Source: Micromonospora andamanensis (GTDB lineage: Bacteria; Actinomycetota; Actinomycetes; Mycobacteriales; Micromonosporaceae). Taken from it: a stretch of DNA of 64,000 bases. The stretch is from positions 1 through 64,000 of the forward strand of contig NZ_BOOZ01000024.1 in assembly GCF_016863495.1 (NCBI RefSeq), given 5' to 3'. The notes beneath the pieces are model-generated. The model saw only the letters and a program-made list of their open reading frames with translations, did not search any database and was not told where the DNA came from. The position numbers and the translations under genes were made by a program. Below are positions 49,479 to 57,522 of this stretch, one piece after another (position 1 is the first letter of the stretch; each line of letters opens with the position of its first letter).

Positions 49479-49756
49479 GCGGCGGCCCTCCCGCGACGCC
49501 GGGCGATCCGGCGACGCTCGTTGCGCGTCGTCCCGCCCCACACCCCGTACAGGTCGGAGCCCTGGTCGAGGGCCCACGCCCGGCAGCCGCGCCGCAGCGG
49601 GCAGGGGCCGCAGTAGATCCGGGCGGCGGCCTTCTGGTCGGCGTCGGAGCCGAAGAACGCGCCCGGGTCGACGCCCTTGCAGTTGGGCTGTACGTCGGGG
49701 GCGAGGAAGTCGGGCGCGCTGCTGCGGGTACCGACGTTTCCGGGACGGGTGATCAT
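49475..49756 (-). CDS. WhiB-like transcription factor
   Basis: 93 residues with all WhiB hallmarks: C26, C49, C52 and C58 (IYCGPCPLRRGC), the turn GVWGGTT, and the basic end ERRRIARRRGRAAA. The [4Fe-4S] cluster normally binds the host sigma factor SigA, and phage copies such as that of TM4 interfere with host WhiB function. Second gene of the early operon, overlapping the Cro-like gene by 4 bp. Confidence 0.92.
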   Translation of the reverse strand: MITRPGNVGTRSSAPDFLAPDVQPNCKGVDPGAFFGSDADQKAAARIYCGPCPLRRGCRAWALDQGSDLYGVWGGTTRNERRRIARRRGRAAA

Positions 49757-49983
49757 GCGGCGCTCGCGGCCGGTGCGGGCAGGAACTGGGCGACCGGCAC
49801 ACCGAGCAGATCAGCGACCTGGATCAGCTCGGAGACCCGCCACTCGACCTCGCCGCGCAGACGGAGGGACACCTGCTGAATGGAGATGCCGAGCCGGTCG
49901 GCGATCTCCCGCTGCGGGCGGCGCTGCCTGGCAAGTTCAGCCCGCACCTCAGAAGATATGGCGTTGACGATCGTGTTGCTCAT
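49753..49983 (-). CDS. Cro-like HTH protein
   Basis: 76 residues. HTH at about residues 23-45 (QREIADRLGISIQQVSLRL). It is the first gene of the leftward early operon and divergent from the repressor, the classical cro position. The predicted promoter puts the transcript start at or near the ATG, so the mRNA is probably leaderless. Confidence 0.8.
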   Translation of the reverse strand: MSNTIVNAISSEVRAELARQRRPQREIADRLGISIQQVSLRLRGEVEWRVSELIQVADLLGVPVAQFLPAPAASAA

Positions 49984-50084
49984 GACCGAGATAGTGTCAG
50001 GCTCAGCCTGACATTGTCAAGGCACGGGAGATCCATTGATGTTCATGCCTTGACCGTTAAGGGTGAGCCGCTAAGATTCAGGCC
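49984..50084. promoter_or_regulatory. Divergent early/repressor control region with operators
   Basis: Leftward promoter: TTGACA (50015-50020 on the minus strand) with an 18-nt spacer to CACTAT. Rightward promoter: TTGACC (50050-50055), 16-nt spacer, TAAGAT (50072-50077), ending 7 bp before the repressor ATG. A perfect palindrome TGTCAGGCTCAGCCTGACA (49995-50013) lies between the leftward -35 and -10. TGCCTTGAC occurs in inverted orientation over both -35 boxes (50016-50024 and 50046-50054). Both transcripts look leaderless. Confidence 0.7.
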
Positions 50085-50369
50085 ATGACAGCACCGGACG
50101 GGGCCGCCAGCCTCTCGGCGGACGTAGCCACCGAAATCCGCGCCTGGATGGGACGCCTCGGCATCAGCCAACGCGAGCTGGCCAGACGGCTCGGCCAGAA
50201 CGGGCAATGGGTGTCCGTTCGTATCTCGCCACGCGCCACAGTCCCCATCACACTGGATGACACACAGCGCATCGCCGAAGCACTGGGAATCCTGGTGCGA
50301 GACCTACTTCCGGCCTACACCCTGGAGCGGAAGACATCGACCAAGACCGACGCAGCTACCGTCGGGTAG
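50085..50369 (+). CDS. Phage repressor, prophage (truncated) form
   Basis: 94 residues. HTH at residues 24-58 (LGISQRELARRLGQNGQWVS). The last codons GCT ACC GTC GGG are the att core, and the TAG stop is completed by the first G of the adjacent host gene. In the circular phage the frame would continue 54 codons into 8390-8554 and end IAA, next to int. The whole DNA-binding domain is retained in the short form. This fits integration-dependent immunity, where only the integrated, tag-less repressor is stable. Confidence 0.82.
   Translation: MTAPDGAASLSADVATEIRAWMGRLGISQRELARRLGQNGQWVSVRISPRATVPITLDDTQRIAEALGILVRDLLPAYTLERKTSTKTDAATVG
50355..50368 (+). other. attR core
   Basis: GCTACCGTCGGGTA, identical to 8378-8391. 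It overlaps the end of the repressor gene and abuts the GTG start of the host ABC exporter. Confidence 0.75.
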
Positions 50370-50371
50370 TG
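50357..50371 (+). promoter_or_regulatory. Leaderless -10 and start of the host ABC exporter operon
   Basis: TACCGT (50357-50362) lies exactly at -12 to -7 relative to the G of GTG 50369, the geometry of actinobacterial leaderless promoters (TANNNT). It is inside the att core, so it would be preserved at both attB and attR. Confidence 0.5.
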
Positions 50372-52219
50372 GCTGCGGGGAGCGACGGCGGCCCGGCCGA
50401 CCGGGGCGAGGTCCGTAGACATCCCCTGCGCAACCTCTGGCGGCTGCGACGTTACCTGCGTCCACACGCGTTCGAGTTCGGTTGGTTGATGGTGGCCGGT
50501 CTCGCCGCCACCGGCGCGGGCATCGCCGTACCCCTGGTGGCGCAGCAGGTGGTCGACGGGCCGGTGGCCCGACGTGACCTGACCGGGCTGTTCGTGCTGG
50601 CCGGGTTGGCGCTACTGCTGGGGCTGGCCGAGGCCCTGCTGATCTTCATTCGCCGGTGGGTGCAGTCGTCGTCCTCGGTGGCGATGGAGGCGGCGATTCG
50701 CACCGACGTCTACGCCCACCTGCAACAGCTGTCGGCCAGTTTCCACGACCGGTGGCCGTCCGGGCAGTTGCTCTCCCGCATCACGAGCGATCTGTCGGTG
50801 CTGCGCCGGTTCCTCTCCTTCGGCTTGTTCTTCCTCATTCTCAACGTGGTCACCTATCTGGTCGTGGTGGTGCTGCTGATCCGGCTGCACCCTGCGCTGG
50901 GCCTGCTGGTGGCAGCGAGCGCGGTGCCGCTCTTCCTGATCGCCCGCCGCTTCGGCCGGCACTACCACGTCGCGTCCCGTCGCATGCAGGACCAGCAGGG
51001 CGACGTGGCCACCCTGGTCGAGGAGACCGCGCAGGGCCTCCGCACGATGAAGGCGTACGGCCGGGGCCCGCAGCTCGCCGCCCGGTTCGCCGCCGGCACC
51101 AAAGCGTTGCACGACACCGGGATCGGCAAGGGCAGGCTGCTCGCCCGCACCTCCGCGCTGCTCGACCTGGTGCCCAACCTGACCCTGGGCATGGTCCTGG
51201 TCGCCGGTGCCGCTGCTGTCGCCGGTGACCGGCTCACCATCGGCCAGCTCGTCGCCTTCGTCAGCCTCCAGCTGATGCTGATCTGGCCGGTGCAGTCGTT
51301 GGGATGGATCATCGCCAACGGCCAGGAGGCGGCCACCGCCGCCGACCGCATCCAGGAGGTGCTGGACACCCGGCCGGCCATCGTGGACCCGCCGGTCGCC
51401 GTCGCCCTGGCGCGCTCGACGGTGCGCGGTCGACTCCGCTTCGAGGGGGTGGCTTTCCGCTATCCGGAGGGCGCCGTCCCGGTGTTGCGCGGCCTCGACC
51501 TCACCGTCGAGCCCGGCGAGACCCTTGCCGTGGTGGGTGCCACCGGCAGCGGCAAGAGCACCCTGTTGTCCCTGGTACCCCGGCTGCACGACGTCACTGC
51601 CGGCCGCATCACCCTCGACGGGCACGATCTGCGTGACCTGCGGCTGGCTTCGCTGCGCGGCCTGGTCGGGGTCGCCTTCGAGGAGCCGACCCTGTTCTCC
51701 ATGTCGGTGTGGGAGAACCTCACCCTGGGCCGACCCGACGCCGGTGAGGACGAGGTCCGGGCCGCCCTGGCGCTGGCCCAGGCGGAGTTCGCGTACGACC
51801 TGCCGTGGGGCCTGCGAACCCGGCTCGGGGAGCAGGGCCTGTCGCTCTCCGGCGGCCAGCGGCAACGACTCGCCCTGGCCCGGGCGGTGCTGATCCGACC
51901 GGCGGTGCTCGTGCTCGACGATCCACTCTCCGCGCTCGACGTGCACACCGAGGCGTTGGTGGAGTCGGCACTGAAGCGGGTGCTGCGGAACACCACAGCG
52001 CTGCTGGTGGTGCACCGTCCCTCCACCATCGCGCTGGCCGACCGGGTGGCGCTGCTGGAGCACGGCCGGATCACCGCCGTCGGCACCCACACCGAACTGC
52101 TCGCCAGCGTGCCCACCTATCGTGGACTGCTCTCCGCCGAGCCGGCCGTACCGTCGATCGCCGGAACACCGGCATCCACCGATCCGGCGCCTGGCGACTC
52201 TCCCCTGGTCCTCTCGTGA
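50369..52219 (+). CDS. ABC exporter, fused permease/ATPase, subunit 1
   Basis: 616 residues from GTG. Six transmembrane helices occupy roughly residues 30-310. The ATPase has Walker A GATGSGKS near residues 389-396, signature LSLSGGQRQ near 490, Walker B V-L-V-L-D-D-P. The Asp-Asp after Walker B in place of Asp-Glu suggests a degenerate catalytic site, common in one half of heterodimeric exporters. The next gene overlaps by 4 bp and is the likely partner. Substrate unknown (lipid or drug). Confidence 0.9.
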   Translation: MAAGSDGGPADRGEVRRHPLRNLWRLRRYLRPHAFEFGWLMVAGLAATGAGIAVPLVAQQVVDGPVARRDLTGLFVLAGLALLLGLAEALLIFIRRWVQSSSSVAMEAAIRTDVYAHLQQLSASFHDRWPSGQLLSRITSDLSVLRRFLSFGLFFLILNVVTYLVVVVLLIRLHPALGLLVAASAVPLFLIARRFGRHYHVASRRMQDQQGDVATLVEETAQGLRTMKAYGRGPQLAARFAAGTKALHDTGIGKGRLLARTSALLDLVPNLTLGMVLVAGAAAVAGDRLTIGQLVAFVSLQLMLIWPVQSLGWIIANGQEAATAADRIQEVLDTRPAIVDPPVAVALARSTVRGRLRFEGVAFRYPEGAVPVLRGLDLTVEPGETLAVVGATGSGKSTLLSLVPRLHDVTAGRITLDGHDLRDLRLASLRGLVGVAFEEPTLFSMSVWENLTLGRPDAGEDEVRAALALAQAEFAYDLPWGLRTRLGEQGLSLSGGQRQRLALARAVLIRPAVLVLDDPLSALDVHTEALVESALKRVLRNTTALLVVHRPSTIALADRVALLEHGRITAVGTHTELLASVPTYRGLLSAEPAVPSIAGTPASTDPAPGDSPLVLS

Positions 52220-54093
52220 CCGCCACGTCGGCCGTGCCGGATCCACCGCCCGAGGCCGACCCGGACCATTGGCGGGGAGTGGCACCGGATCCGCACGCCG
52301 ACCGCAGCCTCGCCGAGGACGCCGATCCGGCAGCGGTCGCCCGGCTCCGTGCCCGCAGCCGGGCACTGCTGGCGGACGTGCTGCGACCGCACCGGGTGCG
52401 GCTGGGCGGGGCGGTCGCGCTGCTGTTGACCCAGAACGCCGCCGCCATGTCCGGGCCGTACCTGGTCATGCTCGGCATCGACCGGGCGATCGAACCACTC
52501 CGGGCCGGCGAGCCCGGCCCGCTGATCACCGTGGCCGTGTCGTTCGCCGCCGCGACGGGCGTCGAGTACCTGGCCCGGCGGGGCTTCCTCGCCCTCTCCG
52601 CCCGCATCGGCCAGGCCGTCCTGCTCGACCTGCGTCGCCGGGTGTACGCGCACTTCCTGCACCTGCCTGTGGCTTTCCACGAGCGGTACACGTCAGGCCG
52701 GATGATCTCGCGCCTGACCAGCGACATCGACTCGATCGCCGAGCTGGTCGACGGTGGTGTGGAGAGCCTGGTCATGGCCGCCCTGACGATCGTCTCGGTG
52801 GCCGGCATCCTGCTCTGGCTGGACCTGCCGTTGGCCTCGGTGACACTGCTCGCCTTCCCGCTGCTGTTCTGGCTGTCCCGCTGGTTCGCCCGGGCCTCGG
52901 CGTCCGCGTATCGGCGTACCCGGGAGGCGATGGCGCTTGTCATCGTCCATTTCGTCGAGTCGATGCGGGGCATCCGGGCGGTTCAGGCGTACCGCCGTCA
53001 GGCACGCAACCAGCAGATCTTCGACTCGGTCAACGACGACTATCGCAGGTCCAGCCGGCATGCCTTCCATCTGATCGCGACGTACTCGCCGGGCATCAAG
53101 CTGATCGGCAACGTCACGGTCGCGGTGGTGCTCTGCTATGGCGGCGCCCGGGTGCTGGGCGGCGACACCGGGGTCGGTGTGCTCGCGGCCTTCCTGCTCT
53201 ACCTGCGCCGGTTCTTCGAGCCGATGCAGGAGCTGAGCCAGTTCTACAACTCGCTCCAGTCGGCGACGGCGGCGCTGGAGAAGCTCGCCGGGGTGCTCGA
53301 CGAGCGGCCCTCGGTCGCCGAACCGGCCCGGGCGGTGCCGCTGCCCGACGGCCCGACCCGTGGTGCGGTCCGCTTCCACGCGGTGTCGTTCGGGTACCGC
53401 CTCGACTCGCCGATCCTCACCGGGCTGGACCTCACCGTTCCCGCCGGGCAGACCGTGGCCCTGATCGGGCCGACCGGCGCCGGTAAGTCCACTGTCGCCA
53501 AGTTGCTCGCCCGCTTCCACGACCCGGACGCGGGCACGATCACGCTCGACGGGGTGGACCTGCGCGAGGTGGCCGACGCCGACCTGCGCCGGACGATCGT
53601 GCTCGTCACCCAGGAGACCCACCTGTACGGCGGCACCGTGGCGGACAACATCCGGTTCGGTCGCCCGGACGCGGACGACGCCGCCGTCGAGGCCGCCGCT
53701 CGGGCCATCGGCGCGCACGACTTCATCTCGGCGCTGCCCGACGGGTACGCCACCCAGGTACATCGACGCGGTGGCCGGCTCTCCGCCGGGCAGCGCCAGT
53801 TGGTCGCCTTCGCGCGGGCGTTCCTGGCCGACCCGGCGGTGCTGATCCTTGACGAGGCCACCTCGTCGCTGGACGTGCCCACCGAACGTCTGGTGCAGCA
53901 CGCGCTCGGCAGCATCCTGCGGGACCGGACCGCGCTGGTGATCGCGCACCGGCTCTCCACGGTGGAGACCGCCGACCGGGTCCTGGTCCTCGACCGGGGC
54001 CGGATCGTCGAGGACGGCCCGCCGGCCGAGCTGATCGCCGAGGACGGCCGGTACGCCGCCCTGCACCGCCAGTGGCGCGACTCGCTGCTCTGA
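52216..54093 (+). CDS. ABC exporter, fused permease/ATPase, subunit 2
   Basis: 625 residues from GTG 52216 (GTGA overlap with the previous stop). The membrane domain spans residues 60-350. Walker A is GPTGAGKS near residue 417, signature LSAGQRQ near 521, Walker B V-L-I-L-D-E-A with the catalytic Glu present. It forms a heterodimer with the preceding gene, with one consensus and one degenerate ATP site. Confidence 0.92.
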   Translation: MTATSAVPDPPPEADPDHWRGVAPDPHADRSLAEDADPAAVARLRARSRALLADVLRPHRVRLGGAVALLLTQNAAAMSGPYLVMLGIDRAIEPLRAGEPGPLITVAVSFAAATGVEYLARRGFLALSARIGQAVLLDLRRRVYAHFLHLPVAFHERYTSGRMISRLTSDIDSIAELVDGGVESLVMAALTIVSVAGILLWLDLPLASVTLLAFPLLFWLSRWFARASASAYRRTREAMALVIVHFVESMRGIRAVQAYRRQARNQQIFDSVNDDYRRSSRHAFHLIATYSPGIKLIGNVTVAVVLCYGGARVLGGDTGVGVLAAFLLYLRRFFEPMQELSQFYNSLQSATAALEKLAGVLDERPSVAEPARAVPLPDGPTRGAVRFHAVSFGYRLDSPILTGLDLTVPAGQTVALIGPTGAGKSTVAKLLARFHDPDAGTITLDGVDLREVADADLRRTIVLVTQETHLYGGTVADNIRFGRPDADDAAVEAAARAIGAHDFISALPDGYATQVHRRGGRLSAGQRQLVAFARAFLADPAVLILDEATSSLDVPTERLVQHALGSILRDRTALVIAHRLSTVETADRVLVLDRGRIVEDGPPAELIAEDGRYAALHRQWRDSLL

Positions 54094-54151
54094 CCCGTTC
54101 GTGGTCAGGTAATGGCGTGCCCACCCCGGTACGGGTGCCTAGGATCGGCGA

Positions 54152-56716
54152 ATGACTGATACGGCGAGGACGGCCCGTACCGGTGTCCCCGAGCGTCCGA
54201 ACCTGGACGGGCTCGAGGAGAACTGGTCGCGCCGCTGGCAGGAGGACGGCACGTACGCGTTCGACCGCACGAAGGAGCGGTCGGACGTATACGCGATCGA
54301 CACCCCGCCGCCGACCGTATCGGGCGAGCTGCACATGGGCCACGTCTTCTCGTACACGCACACCGACCTGGTCGCCCGGTTTCAGCGGATGCGTGGTCGG
54401 ACGGTCTTCTACCCGATCGGCTGGGACGACAACGGCCTGCCCACCGAGCGTCGGGTGCAGAACGTCCACGGGGTGCGCTGTGACCCGTCGCTGCCGTACG
54501 ACCCGGACTGGGAGTCGCCGGCCGGTCCGGTGGACGACGCCGCCCGGAAGAACCCGACAGCGATCTCCCGGCGCAACTTCATCGAACTGTGCGAGCGGTT
54601 GACGGTCGCCGACGAGCAGGTCTTCGAGGCGTTGTGGCGGCGGCTCGGCCTGTCGGTGGACTGGTCGTTGATGTACACCACCATCGGACCGGTGGCCCGG
54701 GCCACCTCCCAGCGGGCGTTCCTGCGCAACCTGGCCCGGGGTGAGGCGTACCAGGCCGAGGCGCCGACGCTGTGGGACGTCGGGTTCGCCACCGCCGTGG
54801 CGCAGGCCGAGTTGGAGGACCGGGAACGCCCTGGCGCGTACCACAGGTTGCGCTTCCACGCGCCCGGCGGACGCGAGGTCCTCATCGACACCACCCGACC
54901 GGAGCTGCTGCCGGCCTGCGTCGCGCTGGTCTGCCACCCCGACGACGAGCGGTACGCCGACCTAGTCGGCACGACCGTGCGTACCCCGGTGTTCGGGGTG
55001 GAGGTGCCGGTGCGTGCACACGCGCTGGCGGACCCGGCCAAGGGCACCGGCGTCGCGATGGTCTGCACCTTCGGTGACCTGACCGATGTGACCTGGTGGC
55101 GGGAACTTGCCCTGGACACCCGGGTGGTGGTCGGCCGGGACGGCCGGCTGCTGCCGGAGCCACCGGCGGGGGTGCCGGCCCGGCCGTACGCGGCGCTTGC
55201 CGGGCAGACGGTGAACGCCGCCCGGCGGACCGTGGTGGAGCAGTTGACCGAGGCGGGTGACCTGGTCGGTGAGCCGCGCCCGATCACCCATCCGGTGAAG
55301 TTCTACGAGCGGGGCGACCGGCCCCTGGAGATCGTCTCGACCCGGCAGTGGTACCTGCGCAACGGTGGCCGCGACGCCGACCTGCGGGAGGATCTGCTGG
55401 CCCGGGGGCGAGAGCTGCGCTGGGTGCCGGAGCACATGCGGCACCGCTACGAGCACTGGGTGGGCGGCCTCACCGGCGACTGGCTGGTCAGCCGGCAGCG
55501 CTACTTCGGGGTGCCGGTGCCGGTGTGGTACCGGCTCGACGACGCTGGCGAGCCGGACTGGAGCCAGCCTCTCACGCCTGACGAGTCCACGCTGCCGATC
55601 GACCCGTCCGAGGACGCTCCGCCGGGGTACGACGAGTCGCAGCGTGGCGTGCCGGGCGGATTCGTCGGCGACCCGGACGTGCTGGACACCTGGGCAACCT
55701 CCTCGCTGACCCCGCAGATCGTCGGCGGCTGGGAACGTGACCCGGATCTGTACCGCCGGGTCTTCCCGATGGACCTGCGCCCGCAGGGGCACGACATCAT
55801 CCGCACCTGGCTGTTCGCCACGGTGGTCCGGGCCCACCTGGAGCACGGCACGCTGCCCTGGCGGACGGCGGAGCTGTCCGGTTGGATCCTCGATCCGGAC
55901 CGCAAGAAGATGTCGAAGTCCAAGGGCAACGTGGTCACCCCGATGGCGCTGTTGGAGCAGCACGGCTCGGACTCGGTGCGGTACTGGGCGGCCAGTGGCA
56001 AGCCCGGCACCGACCTGGCCTTCGACCCGGCCCAGATCCGGGTCGGCCGGCGGCTGGCGACCAAGCTGCTGAACGCGTCGAAGTTCGCGCTCGGGCTGGG
56101 CGCCGCCGACGCGCTGCGCGCACCCGCGACCGAACCGCTGGACCGGGCCATGCTCGCCGAACTGTCCGAGGTGGCGGCGGCTGCGACAGCGGCCTTCGAG
56201 GGGTACGACCACACAGCCGCGCTACAGACCACCGAGTCGTTCTTCTGGCGGTTCTGTGACGACTATATCGAGTTGGTGAAGGAGCGCGCCTACGGCAGCG
56301 GGGCCGGGGCCGACTCGGCCCGGGCGGCGTTGGCGACCGCGCTGTCGGTGCAGTTGCGGCTGTTCGCGCCGGTGCTGCCGTACGCCACCGAGGAGGTCTG
56401 GTCGTGGTGGCGGTACGGCTCGGTGCACCGCGCGCCGTGGCCGACCACGTACGAGGTGGGCCGGGCGATCCAGGGCGACGGTGATCCACAGCTGCTGCGC
56501 CTCGCCGCCGACGCGCTGGGGCAGGTCCGCCGGGCCAAGTCGGAACGGAAGTTGTCGATGAAGGCGGAGGTGCCGCTGGCCGAGGCCCTCGGTCCGGCCG
56601 CTCTGCTCGACCAGCTCACACTTGTCGTCGACGACCTGCGCGCCGCCGGCCGCATCAACAAGCTCGACCTGCTACCCGACCGCACCCCGACCCTGGTGAT
56701 CGCCTGCGCCTTCTGA
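54152..56716 (+). CDS. valS: Valyl-tRNA synthetase
   Basis: 854 residues. Class I signature HMGH at 61-64 and KMSKS near 586. GWDDNGLPTERRVQN is the actinobacterial/archaeal-type form of the ValS catalytic segment. The editing (CP1) domain lies at about 200-350, and the C-terminal anticodon domain ends without the long coiled coil found in many bacterial enzymes. It charges tRNA-Val. Identification is secure. Confidence 0.95.
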   Translation: MTDTARTARTGVPERPNLDGLEENWSRRWQEDGTYAFDRTKERSDVYAIDTPPPTVSGELHMGHVFSYTHTDLVARFQRMRGRTVFYPIGWDDNGLPTERRVQNVHGVRCDPSLPYDPDWESPAGPVDDAARKNPTAISRRNFIELCERLTVADEQVFEALWRRLGLSVDWSLMYTTIGPVARATSQRAFLRNLARGEAYQAEAPTLWDVGFATAVAQAELEDRERPGAYHRLRFHAPGGREVLIDTTRPELLPACVALVCHPDDERYADLVGTTVRTPVFGVEVPVRAHALADPAKGTGVAMVCTFGDLTDVTWWRELALDTRVVVGRDGRLLPEPPAGVPARPYAALAGQTVNAARRTVVEQLTEAGDLVGEPRPITHPVKFYERGDRPLEIVSTRQWYLRNGGRDADLREDLLARGRELRWVPEHMRHRYEHWVGGLTGDWLVSRQRYFGVPVPVWYRLDDAGEPDWSQPLTPDESTLPIDPSEDAPPGYDESQRGVPGGFVGDPDVLDTWATSSLTPQIVGGWERDPDLYRRVFPMDLRPQGHDIIRTWLFATVVRAHLEHGTLPWRTAELSGWILDPDRKKMSKSKGNVVTPMALLEQHGSDSVRYWAASGKPGTDLAFDPAQIRVGRRLATKLLNASKFALGLGAADALRAPATEPLDRAMLAELSEVAAAATAAFEGYDHTAALQTTESFFWRFCDDYIELVKERAYGSGAGADSARAALATALSVQLRLFAPVLPYATEEVWSWWRYGSVHRAPWPTTYEVGRAIQGDGDPQLLRLAADALGQVRRAKSERKLSMKAEVPLAEALGPAALLDQLTLVVDDLRAAGRINKLDLLPDRTPTLVIACAF

Positions 56717-56728
56717 GAATGCCGCGCA

Positions 56729-56798
56729 CCATCGGGGAAAGTGCTGCCTCAACAGCCGGGGAGGCAGCACTTTCCCCGAAAGTGCTGCCTCCCGATGG
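56729..56798. repeat. Nested inverted repeat downstream of valS
   Basis: 18-bp perfect arms CGGGGAAAGTGCTGCCTC (56733-56750) and its complement (56761-56778) are followed by a third copy of the arm (from 56778). Outer arms CCATCGGG and CCCGATGG (56729-56736, 56791-56798) enclose the whole. It lies between convergent operons and may terminate both; the AAAGTGCTGCCTC core looks like a dispersed element. Confidence 0.75.
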
Positions 56799-56811
56799 CC
56801 GCCCCCAGGGG

Positions 56812-57522
56812 TCAGCTGGTTTCGCCGGCTACCGAGAAGGAACGCAGGCGGTCGATGGAGAGGAAGGTGGCGGTAATGATAATCAACGCGGTCATCACCG
56901 CTGCCACCGCCACGGAGACGGTGGTGCTGAGCAGGTTGGTCGGGGCCAGCCGGTCGGCCAGGGCGATCACGTAGTGCTGGATCGACAGCACCCGGGTGCC
57001 GGTGACCACGTTGCTGAGCAGCCCCTCCCAGATCAGCACGTAGACCAGGCCGAGCAGCACCGGCCGCCGGGTAAGCAGGCTGGCCGCCACGAACAGGGCC
57101 GAGTAGGCGAGCGCGCCGACCGACGCGGCCACGGCGAGCGCCACGCCGAGGCGTACCGAGTCGGCGAGCAGGCCCGCCGCGAACAGGGGGACCGCGACGC
57201 TTACCGCTGTGACTCCGGCCGCGACGGCGAGCTTCGGCAGCACGATCTGCCAGCGTGGCAGCGGCGTGGTGAGCACGTGCACCACAGTGCCGTCGTCGAT
57301 CTCGGCCCCGAGCACCCCGGTGCCGACGATCAGGGCGACCACCGGCAGCACCACGGCCAGCCCGAGGCCGACAAGCACCGGCGGCCCCCAGTCGGCGGGT
57401 GCGACCCCGAGCCCTCGGGAGAGGACGGCCAGCCCCACCAGCAGGACGGGCAGCGGAAGCAGCAGCAGGAACCGGCGACGCCCGAACAGGCCACGCACGG
57501 TGATCCAGGTGACAGTCGACAT
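56812..57522 (-). CDS. ABC-2 type transporter permease
   Basis: 236 residues with six hydrophobic helices and an N-terminal amphipathic start (TWITVRGLFGRRRFLLLLPL). The segment G-A-E-I-D-D-G-T-V-V-H-V-L-T-T-P-L matches ABC-2 permeases. Start overlaps the ATPase stop (ATGA). It is the last gene of a four-gene leftward operon. Confidence 0.85.
   Translation of the reverse strand: MSTVTWITVRGLFGRRRFLLLLPLPVLLVGLAVLSRGLGVAPADWGPPVLVGLGLAVVLPVVALIVGTGVLGAEIDDGTVVHVLTTPLPRWQIVLPKLAVAAGVTAVSVAVPLFAAGLLADSVRLGVALAVAASVGALAYSALFVAASLLTRRPVLLGLVYVLIWEGLLSNVVTGTRVLSIQHYVIALADRLAPTNLLSTTVSVAVAAVMTALIIITATFLSIDRLRSFSVAGETS

Larger units (their letters stand above)
8378..50368. mobile_element. Integrated siphovirus-type prophage with an AICE-like transfer module
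   Basis: Identical 14-bp direct repeats bound the segment. The left one precedes a tyrosine integrase and the right one forms the end of the repressor gene. Inside are a full terminase-to-lysis morphogenesis set (minus strand, 36849 to 16960), an early operon driven from 49983 leftwards, a divergent cro/repressor pair, and a plus-strand block (10778-16839) resembling AICE transfer genes. The circular form would be about 41,977 bp, a normal siphophage genome size. Both flanks are ordinary chromosomal genes. All essential modules look intact, so it may be inducible. Confidence 0.88.

Noticed and set aside
51805-52215. N-terminal extension of the second ABC exporter gene
   Set aside because: It would overlap the first exporter gene by over 400 bp with non-coding composition; the GTG overlapping the upstream stop is the natural start.
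50612-52366. 584-codon minus-strand frame over the first ABC exporter gene
   Set aside because: Shadow frame, low-complexity; the plus-strand ABC exporter has all transporter motifs.
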